NCBI GenBank assembly: GCA_017506865.1
Contig: JAFCMP010000423.1
Location: forward strand, 186,001 to 250,000
Reading direction: 5' to 3'
DNA: 64,000 nucleotides
Source of the DNA: Tribonema minus
Taxonomy: Eukaryota > Sar > Xanthophyceae > Tribonematales > Tribonemataceae
The notes under the pieces were generated by a model. It saw only the letters and a list, made by a program, of their open reading frames with translations. It made no database searches and was not told where the DNA came from. This document shows positions 54,801-64,000 of this stretch, in pieces. Each line of letters starts with the position of its first letter. Position 1 is the stretch's first letter. The position numbers and the translations under genes were made by a program.

Positions 54801-57800
54801 TTGCGGTGCATTTGGCAGATATATACAGCAGCACCATGGCATTTCCATGATACAGTCATCTGTTGTTGCCTTGCGGCTGATTTGAGCCATCGTGTGTCAT
54901 TCTACGTTGCGTCTTTATGGTCGCACATGTACTCAACATTTCACACAGCACCAACATGTATAGAAGTATTTGTGTATGCATGTCATGGCTGCAGGTGTAT
55001 GAGCGCACGGCTCAGCCGGCAGTGCAGGGACTGCTCGAAAACCCCTGGCCGACAACTGTTACGGAGACCGACAAGCCTGCGTCGGCCATCATGATTCTGG
55101 TCGTTGGCGCCACCAATGCTGGCAGTAAGTGAACTTGTTATTGTACTTCTATGAACTGCAAGCTGTCACTAGACGGTGCATGTCAAGAGTGCAAATCTAC
55201 AAGCTGCAAGCTGTCACTAGGCGGTGCATGTCAAGAGTGCAAACTATGTGAGCTGCGTGTTTGTGTCTGTAACCTTGATCTGCAGCAAAGAGTGCTCCTG
55301 GCAACCAAAGCGACAGCGACTGACATAAAATGGTCACTACACTGAAAGCTGTGCAAATGAACCAAAGGTGAAGATCTGCACGCTTGTATTTGAAGATAGC
55401 AAGCACAATCATGCAATCGCGTAGATATGAAAATAGCAACCCAGCCATACAAGCAGCATATGTGTGCAATGTCAACAATCAATAATCCAATGCGCAATGC
55501 AAAGGTAGCGTATAACAGAAGAGACAATGCGAAGGACTATGTTGGCCGTCTGTCCTTTTTACATTGCACCTTGCATTTCCCCCCAATGTGAATGAGATGG
55601 TATGGCATCATGCTGTCTGTAATATGGGGCCATTGCAGCGTAGGAGAGCAGTCATAATTTGCCTTGTGAAAAACCACACCTGCCACTGCTGCATCAGCTT
55701 CGCTCGAGTCTTTTCGTGCCCACCTGCAGCTTCAGAACCTGTATTCATGAAGGGTCCAACAGAAGGCCAGATATCCAACTACTTCCGATAATCTGAATCC
55801 TGCGAACCTGATATGCACTGTGCGCACAGCGACTCCCTCTGCTCAAAATTTTGCTCAAAGCCTGTGAATACTTGAACTGCTGCTGCTGTAGAGCAGGTTT
55901 CCAGCGGCTGGTTATCAACTTCAACCTCGATGGCTCACCTGAACTTGAACCTGGCCCACTCAATAACAATGGGTGCCTAGTAGGATCCACAGGACACATT
56001 GCATCGCGTGCAATCACAGCTCAAGCGACCACCAGCGTGGTATTCCATGTGCCCTTCATTCTGCAGAGACTCACACTGTCATGGGGGCGAAGGGAGGCCG
56101 CGGCATGAAGGGGGACCCTGGCATACTGCCTCGAACCCTGGAAGAGATCTTCCAATGCCCAGGTGACCGTGACGTCAACCTTCAAATGGTGGAGGTAAGT
56201 GACTTCATGTGGGCCGTAGTGTGCGGCACACCATTGCACGGTTGCGCCATGCATCCCACGAGAGTGGTTGCTATCTCTCACAACACACACACACACACAC
56301 ACGCGCGCACACGCGCGCACGTCTCAGCCTTTGACGTTTTGCTGTAGCATAGGCATCGCTCGGTTTCATTTGCGTCGACTAGTCTGACCTCGCAGCCATC
56401 GCCTTGTGGTTTTCTTCACATAGCTGTGCGACCGTTACATCCCGCTGTGCTGCCACATGAGCAGACAAGCTGCGATTGAGGGGTTCTTGGCATGTACACC
56501 TTTCGCAGGTGCAAACAGCTATGCGAACGATTTGCATGAACAGGGAAACAGTAGTGTAAATGTTGTCATAGCAACATCCTACCATGATTGCATGCCTTAT
56601 TAATACACCATACATAATCATGCTATGCAATCATGATGCATTGATGAACTCCAGTGTTGCTTGATCGCAAGCACGGCACCTGCATGCGTGGCTCACGATG
56701 CTGCGTCTGACAACACATAGTGGGGCTTTTCTGCGGCAACCAAACGCCAGCCTAAAAGCGGTAACTGGTAATACTGACGCTGATAATGCCTGTATGTATG
56801 CGTTGCAGATCTACAACGGCAGGCTCAAGGACCTGCTGCCTAAATCCGCTGGCTTAACGGTGCAGCGTGAGGTGAGTTGCGGTCTGCTATGTATGATAAT
56901 GCCAGAAGGCCGATAGCGTGTTGGGCACCGCTGTGAAGGCTGCATCAGCATCTCGATGTACTACTATGCTGTGCTACGCAACATGCAGCTACGTTGATGG
57001 AATGGCGACAAGAGGAAGCAGTGGTTTCTGGTGTGTACTGATGATGTGAAAGCAGCAATGAAGCCATGTGAGTATGGAGTGTAACTGAACACCAAGCCCT
57101 ATTGACCCTCTGTCTTAAGACAAAAGACTGTGCCTGCTGGTAGGCTTACATACTTCGAAGTACTTGATTGCCTGCTACATTGGAAGCAGTCACACATTGG
57201 TGAGCATACCCTATTGAAGGTATCCTTGGCAGATCGTTTTCATGAATAGTGTGGCGAGGAGCTTACATTGTCGCGCTTGACACAAGCTGTTTAATGCACT
57301 CAGCCTTGAGTCCCCAAACTTTAGGCTGCTTCGTGACAGGATCTCTGCCTGAATCACCAGCATTGGAGCTGGTGCTTGGACTATCGTCCCATCAGCTCAT
57401 CAATGATTGCTGCATGTGTGCAGCTCATCACTGGTGCAACCAGATTCCGCTGACACCTGATTGTATGGTGTGCATGTTCAAGCAAGATGGTCCTGGCTGA
57501 GAGCTCATATGGATGGTCAGCTGTTGCAGCCTCTCCCACCATTTTCAGCTATCCTACATTAACGCGCATCTCCCTAGTCACTGCTTCTAGTCTACCACAA
57601 GCTCTGCCATTATTGATGACCGCATGTAATGCCACTGATTGCTGGCATATTGCAGTACAGCTTTGTTGGATTCATGATTTGATGACAATACAGTCAGCAT
57701 GCACCGCCGTGCAATCTGGAGCTACAAACCTTGTCCACATTTATTGCATATACTGCATGGTGCGTGACTGGGCGCAGAGCCAGCCTTGCGGAATGCCACT

Positions 57801-60800
57801 GCAGCAACGGAGATAGGCATCACATCTGTGGAAGCTGGAGTTGAATGGATCAGCAAAGCTCAGGTGGGCTGTGTTTGTCAACGCGTGGCCATGATTTTTC
57901 TTCGTTCATCTGGAGACTGATTCAGATGCCTGTTTACCTGAGTAAAACATGTTTTCAAGCCAGCAAATGGCTGCAGTGTATACCGCAGACTTGCATTGTG
58001 GTGGACTGCACGCTTCGATCAGTGTATTAGAGTGCGCTGTAGTGAACACCACGCATGCATTATGTATGCTCTTTATGCCTCATTCGCCACAACACGTGGG
58101 GTCCAGCAACCACCACAACCTTGAAGGCTCGCAACAATATTGGCATGATTATCACTTTGTTGCTGCTCACTGCGTGGCTATCTCACACGCGGTGCTGTAT
58201 GCGTTGACCTCTGCAGGGCAATCGCCACACCTTCGACAACGGCATAAATGAGGTGAGCTGGTGTCACTACTGCAGGTAGTTTTGTCGTGGAGAGTGACAA
58301 TCGTAACTTCAAACATCGATGCACGCTTCCCACAGGTCACATGATGAGGTTCAGTAGTACTGATGTATGCAAGTGCGTGCAGTGCTGGCGGACTCACCTG
58401 TCACATGTTCAGATCAGCTGATGTTTGTTTGCATGTTGTTGAGCTTCTGAGCATTGTGCTGTGTGTATATTCCGTGGGGTAACCGGTATGTTTTGAAGCA
58501 GTCAGCTCTGGTTGCCAGTGTGTCCTACATCCTTTCAAGCTGCGCCATTCATCAACTCTGGGCCTGGTGTGCCTGCGTGCTCTGCTAACCCTCATTCAAC
58601 CCGAACCTAGCCCTTAACCCTGACCCTGACAGCATTCCCATTTCCACTGTGTGCCGCAGGGTTCTAGCAGAGGCCACATGATTGCCATCATCAGCCTGCA
58701 GGCCAAGACGCAAACGGTGAGACGACATTCACATCATACAAAGGCATACTTCTGAAGTACTCAGGTTGGCGCGCATCAATGCATGTTTGACATTGGCTGG
58801 CTCATCCTGAAAATCCGTGATAGCTGACATAACCTTGCCCTTTTCAGCTATGCACTCAAACAAGCTGAATTGGAGGAAGGTGGCGGCGCCACACTACTGC
58901 TGCAATGCCAGCACGCTGTCAGCATAGCAGCGGAAGGCAAGTGTGATGAAAGTGATGTTTCCTGCAGGCGACAGCAGATGGCTCCCCGGCGTTGCTTGTT
59001 AAAAAGCATGCTGCCTCTATTAAGGTTCGCTCTGCTGGATCTTACCTTATTTCTCTTTTGCTGACCAGGAGCGCTTTGCTGCTTTTGATGATGTGCTGCT
59101 ACAGCGCAAGATCTGGGTTGTCGACATGGCTGGATCCGAGCGACACAACGAGTGAGTCACGCAACATTGCTGCTGATGAGTACAATTGATGATGAGTTCT
59201 GCTCCAAGTTTGCGGTTGCGTGCTAGCAGCGAGTACTTCAACTTGAAGATGAGGCAGCGACAAGTGCTGCCGTGGCCGCAACGCACGCGCATTGGGGCGA
59301 CCATTGCGGCGTTGAGGCGACCATTGTCGGTGGGGTCATGCTTGCTTCATCCACTGCTGCCACCAATATCAAACCTGCAGCTAGCAGGATGAGTGTAGTG
59401 CTGCAATGCAACCGAGTTCTGTGGACCTCTGCATGCCCTCTGCTACGATCAAATCCTGATATGATGACAGTTACATAGTTGTCAGCTGACTATGCGCTCT
59501 TGCCATGCAGGACTCATGGCCACCGAGACAGGGTCAACGAAGCAGCATCGATCAACACGGTGAGCCGGAACTGTCTTGACTCTACGACTGCCTACAATGC
59601 ACACAATGAAGCATGCAATACTTCAAAGTATTTGCACCGAAGTCATGTGAATGCCATGTTGCAATGTATTCTGCTCAGGCCATCTTTTATGGGGCACAAA
59701 AGTCCCCATTCAAAACGGATCGGGCGTCAATTGAGCCTGCGCCATGCAACCGTCAGCAGTTCTGCGCCTGTTCGTCTCGAAGAGTCCGTGCCCGATTTGC
59801 GTGGCCGTTCTGTTAGCCTCATTTTCACGGCAAAAGTCCAGGTCACTTTGCTTCAAAGCTGGCGTGGATTTAAAAGGGGCGTTTGGGCCCCGATTTCGAT
59901 TGCCCGATTTGATTGCAATGTATTCTGCTCATTCTGCATTTCAACGTACGAACCGTTATTGTCATCTTGCTAAATTGCATCTGGTGAGCTCCAGGGCAAG
60001 AATTGGAAGCATCTTAATCCCCCACCTGATGCGATGATCATGCATTTGTTCATGGCCCAACCAAGTGGATCACGAGCAGTATCACATTTCATTCACAATG
60101 GCCACTTTCTTTGCTAAAGAGGCAATAGCTTGCAGGATATAGGCCATGGCTCTGCATCGTTGACAGTGGCAACTCAGCGTAATGATTAGGGGGGTGTATG
60201 TCTCCTCCTGCTTCTCGATCAAGTGATTATGGTGAAGTGATATGCATGGCTCTGCCCTTGGCTGGTACACACTTGGTGCGTGGTAAGTGACGTACTTGTG
60301 CGTGCTGCTTACTTGTGCCCCACCCCCCCATGCTCATTTCTCTTGAAGGCGCTGGCTTTGTCACAAGTTTGGCAATGCGACACTGACACTACGGCACTTG
60401 CCCCCCCCCCCCCCCGCGCCGTTGACTACTTAGGATACAATGGATCTATAGTCTTTCCTTTGAGCTTTGCAGGAGTGCAAGCGCTTGAGGGCTGAAAAGA
60501 GGTCGGTCGCAAACTCTTGAAGTTGACGATTGTACATAACCCTACCAAACTGCACATCACTTCCTCCAATGCTTTTATCAAGAAAAATAAAAGCCTGTGA
60601 ATGTCTTTGGCACTGGCAAGTGTTTCCGTTCCATCACACAGTGATCAACCATGGACATCGTAGCATGCGGCTTTATGCGCAGGTGTTGTGGCACATTAGG
60701 CACTTCATAACTATTGTGGGGCATCATGGACTATGCTCAACTACTCCATGTATGGTAGTATACTCCTTACCACGCACCGTGAAGTACGTCTCAAGTAATC

Positions 60801-63800
60801 AACGGTCTTATGCAGTTTCTTAAATTGCTTCGCTCTAGCGCGTGCCTGGGTCTGCGCTCATGCTGGCACATCACTCTCTCTCTGCACTGCTTGATTACAC
60901 CTACAGCCGATCAAGGACTTGTACACCAAGCAAACATGTAGATTTTTGATTTGTTGTGCACGACGCCTTTCTAGGTGGACAGCGGGCGCTCATCACAGTA
61001 CATATAAAAATTAATACTTCTATAACATATGAGCTCAACGATCTTTTTGATTCGTTTTTCATATAGTTGGACATCGCGGCGGTACTGTGTCTTGCCGACA
61101 CCACAACACCCCCCCCCCCCCCCTTCCCCCGCTCTTGTGAGAGTTCTCATTTCCTTGCTCCTCTCTAGGGGCTTGTTGTTTTCTGTAGAGGCTTTTTGTG
61201 CGGCGACTCTTAGAGCGGTTGCGCCATGCGTTCCCTGTGCGTTTGCAGCGCATCCTGCCAACTAGTCTGAATGCTCACTAGCTGCATAATCTGTGTGTGT
61301 ATTATCAAACTGTGTGGTCAGGCGAGACCTGCTGCGCATGCGACTGAGGGGGAGCAAGCTTATGGAAGCCCTGGAGGAGGGGCTGTCAAGTGCTCACAGG
61401 TAAGTATGTATGCATTGACAACACTGCAACGGCGTTGCAGTCCTGTGCAGCTGCATACTGAGCTGTCCAGGATCTCCGAGCACCATATTGCAGTGAGCAT
61501 TTCACGTTATCTGCGCACTCCTGCATTAAAAGTGCTGGAATACTTGTCACTTGCACTTCCTGCAGTGTCTCATGCAACACGCAATGCTACGGGCGTGGGC
61601 CGGCAGTAACATCACTGCGTCACAACCGCCATGTTTTACCCATGACCCAGTGTTGGCATTGCCTGAACGACGGCAGCTCCCCTGTGCATCAGCATGGAAA
61701 GGAACTGTGCACAGGGTGTGTTGGCCCCTGACACACTTATAGTCACGACGGTCGAGTACAGCAAAGGTGAGTTCATGCCAGTGGGCATAGATGATGCTAT
61801 CGGGGCATGGGTTATCAGCAGCACAGCATTGCAGATTGCTGCTCAAGAAGTACAGCATGTGGAGGTGCACTGACCTCACCTGAAGTGACATGCATGTTGT
61901 CAATGTTTGTAGTCCGTCACGGGATGATATTACGCAACAGAAGGCGTTGTCAACAAAAGCATTCTTGCGCAGCTCGTGATTAGGCAATGCACCGTGCATC
62001 AGCTATTAACCTTCAAGTGAGTGAAAGCATCTGCTAGCCCGGCAGAGTGCCGGTCGGCTCCACGGATTCTGCACACTCAGTCTTTAGCCTATTCGTGCTG
62101 TGTTGCAGGCCACTTGGCCTCACAATCATAGGGGCAGCCTCTGCCGCTGCTGCCGAGGCGGAAGTGACCAAACACGTGCTGGATAACCTGAGGTCTGCAT
62201 GTGCGGTGAGTCACCGCAGCAATCGTCAAGTGCAACTGCCCTGGTTCTAGAATGCGCCCTCTGCGCCCTTGCATTGTGACCACACTGCCTTCCTATAGTT
62301 GACTAGCAATGCTCACACAGAGCAGAAACTAGCTTCTCATAGTCACAACCAAAGGCTCATGTTGTTGGCCACAATTTCCTCATCTGCGAACACCGGGATG
62401 CACTTGCTGTTTGAGAGCTTGCGGATGCGTTCCTTTAAGGTGGTGCTTTATAAGGCGCGAGCAGAGCCGAGGTACACCAAACACGTATAGCAGCAGAAAG
62501 CAAAGGTATGCTGTCGAATGTCCTGTGCCTGTGCTTTCCGCCTGTTTCACTGGTGCTCTGAAAGCGCAAACAGGGTCTAGCTACACCTCAAGCAGCCAGA
62601 AGCAGAGGTTTGATCGTACGTAGCTTTCAGAGCTTGATGTATGAATCAGAAGCACATCATGATGCACACTGGAGTGCAAAAGCAGTGCGTTTGAGGCATT
62701 TATGAGTTGTCCTACGATGTACACCTGGTTCCTCCGTGTAGAAGCAGTCTGCACTGTGTGCAACGCCATCTGCATCTGCCGCATGTTGTATACTTGGTCT
62801 CCAGTTTTCTGGCGGCTTTTGAAGTCTTTGTTTCAGGAGGGGCAATGTCATTGGTGTGTCAAACGCGTAAGGTAAGCTTGCAGCTGCCTGCCAGAGCTGA
62901 GTGCGGCAGGCCAGGACTTTGAGCGTGCAGAGAAACCACCCAATATGCATGGTATAGTCACAGCTTAGGGCTCGGACTAGCTGCAAGACTTGGTGGCACA
63001 TTGTTTACTTCTAGACAGAGAGATGTGCATGATGTGTTGACGTGCCGACAAGTGGTGATGAGAGTGAAGCAACGTGCATGATTCGCGCACCAACCTCAGT
63101 ATCAGGCACAAATCATTGATGCGTTTCCTTTGTTTTAGTACACTTGGGAACGCCACATGCTGCTGAGCTCCTAACCCTGGCCCATGCACCCATATCCACA
63201 GCGACCACTGGACACAACTTGGGTTGAGCACTGTGCACCGTGCCGTACACTTCAACGCCTACGGCTATGATGGGCGCAAGACGGCTGCCAAGGGCCAGGT
63301 ATGCACCCTCCGAAGCAAAACACTTTGAAGTACGACGGAATGGACATGACTGCAGCAATTCGCTGCCAACAAATCTCGTCCGTGTTTGATGCTGACGAAG
63401 GTTTCTTGCTGGCTCTTGCCCACTGACTATGCTGTTGTGCGCTGTTATTAGGCCGGTTGAGGCCGGTGGATCGATAGCTTAACCTTAACCCTAACCCTAT
63501 GCTTCCCATTGACATTAGCGCAGTCGTGAAAAAGCATGCAATGCTGACAAACTAATGCAGCTGACCTTGTCGAGGTGTGACCAGTGAGTGGACTGCGTGG
63601 TCAGCCTATATCAAATGCTTTCAAGTTGTACTGAGTAGCTAGCCAAGTTGTAGCTAGCCAAAGCCTTTTGGTCATCTTGCTGCTGCATAACGTAGGCGAT
63701 GGTAATGGCACTTGACCCCCCCCCCCCCCCCCCCCCCCCCCCTCCAGAATGCATATCTTGTTCACATCAAGTTACATGGAGTAGATGAGCACTGGCAATG

Positions 63801-63868
63801 CATTGAATATACAGGCGTTTGTCCCCACTTTGTCATGGGCTGTGCACACTCTTGTAACTGCATCAAAG
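51870..63868 (+). CDS. Divergent kinesin motor protein, 3' end not resolved
   Basis: Kinesins walk on microtubules using ATP. Exons assigned: 51870-51912, 52294-52384, 53093-about 53216, 53728-53814, 54273-54341, 54995-55124, 56067-56194, 56809-56871, 57780-57863, 58217-58252, 58660-58716, 59069-59151, 59511-59559, 60473-60501, 61322-61399, about 61715-61766, 62109-62205, 62837-62871, 63202-63298, 63748-about 63868. Motor landmarks in order are NNVRIFLRVR, YRFNVVLGPATTQQE, P-loop GATNAGKTHTVMG (split across a join), GILPRTLEEIF, EIYNGRLKDLL, switch I INEGSSRGHM, switch II VVDMAGSER, ASINT, ECKRLRA and LRGSKLMEALE. TNAGKT and GILPR resemble kinesin-6, but subfamily is uncertain. A small exon before 60473 and one between 61399 and 61715 seem to be missing from my model, because phases do not agree there. 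The product of the last exons is not recognised. Confidence 0.8.
53560..53655 (+). repeat. Exon echo: acceptor side of kinesin exon 53728-53814
   Basis: GTGACGCGCTTGTGGCGCGC, CAGGTGATGGACGAACGCAC duplicates the acceptor and exon start at 53706-53745 with a period of about 127 bases. Confidence 0.9.
55155..55245 (+). repeat. About 46-base tandem duplication in a kinesin intron
   Basis: CTGCAAGCTGTCACTAGxCG and GTGCATGTCAAGAGTGCAAA occur twice in a row, just after the donor of exon 54995-55124. Confidence 0.9.
56281..56322. repeat. (CA)n / (CG CA)n microsatellite
   Basis: A CACACACA run passing into CGCGCACA units in a kinesin intron. Confidence 0.9.
59678..59912. mobile_element. 235-base insertion with 19-base target duplication
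   Basis: TTGCAATGTATTCTGCTCA occurs exactly at 59659-59677 and 59913-59931, bracketing 235 bases in a kinesin intron. The insert has no coding frame and no clear poly-A tail. Its ends share AAATCGGGC/GATCGGGCG-like words in loose inverted arrangement. A target duplication this long suits a retroposed, SINE-like element better than a classic DNA transposon. Family unknown. Confidence 0.8.
60400..60416. repeat. C-run in a kinesin intron
   Basis: Homopolymer C about 16 long, upstream of the exon at 60473. Confidence 0.85.
61109..61127. repeat. C-run in a kinesin intron
   Basis: Homopolymer C tract upstream of the exon at 61322. Such tracts recur before acceptors in this window. Confidence 0.85.
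63717..63742. repeat. Long C-run directly before an acceptor
   Basis: About 25 consecutive C followed by TCCAG and the exon starting at 63748. It may serve as the polypyrimidine tract. Length is likely unstable. Confidence 0.9.
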
Positions 63869-64000
63869 GTGACCAGAGGAGTCTCAACACCATGGCTGGC
63901 ACTTGTCTAGCATAGTCTTTGCGCTTGCACAGTGGAGGGGGGGTCTTATCATGTACCAGGCGTCTTTGCATGTCCTTGCTTCCTGGTGCCTACAACATAG
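63869..64000. other. Window end; probable kinesin intron
   Basis: The last recognised coding stretch ends near 63868. No stop codon has been assigned for the kinesin gene, so it probably continues past the window. Confidence 0.4.

Overview
The window is nuclear DNA of a photosynthetic stramenopile (heterokont alga). The main reason is an aureochrome at 19778-23901, a bZIP plus LOV blue-light transcription factor known only from that group. A second reason is a nuclear insertion of red-lineage plastid DNA (rpoB, psaB and rpl14 pieces) at about 8610-9035. Genes are intron-rich, coding exons are GC-rich, and most introns run from about 300 to 1400 bases. The genus cannot be fixed from the sequence; a brown-alga or yellow-green-alga relative would fit.

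Layout. (1) Bases 397-15618, plus strand: GCN2-type eIF2-alpha kinase, 5' end outside the window, with kinase C-lobe, HisRS-like domain and C-terminal domain. (2) Bases 17384-19546, minus strand: an intronless pentatricopeptide-repeat (PPR) protein of 720 residues. (3) Bases 19547-19777: a 231-base head-to-head promoter region. (4) Bases 19778-23901, plus strand: aureochrome, six exons, 352 residues. (5) Bases 25621-49348, plus strand: clathrin heavy chain, 28 exons that splice without a frame break to 1741 residues. (6) Bases 51870 to beyond 63868, plus strand: a divergent kinesin motor, probably running past the window end.

The genes are unrelated housekeeping and regulatory functions: amino-acid starvation signalling, organelle RNA handling, light-regulated transcription, membrane coat and microtubule motor. 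I see no operon-like cluster. The only likely shared control is the PPR/aureochrome divergent promoter.

The strongest unexplained signal is in the introns. Most introns of the GCN2 and clathrin genes, and single introns of the aureochrome and kinesin genes, hold one to five same-strand, partly decayed copies of the adjoining exon end together with its splice site. I call these exon echoes. One 61-base copy is perfect, so the process looks recent or continuing. Introns also share a GTTGAAGTT / AACTTCAAC motif close to the splice sites, G-runs after donors and C-runs before acceptors, and an unusual number of GC-AG splice sites. Two small insertion families with target-site duplications are also present.
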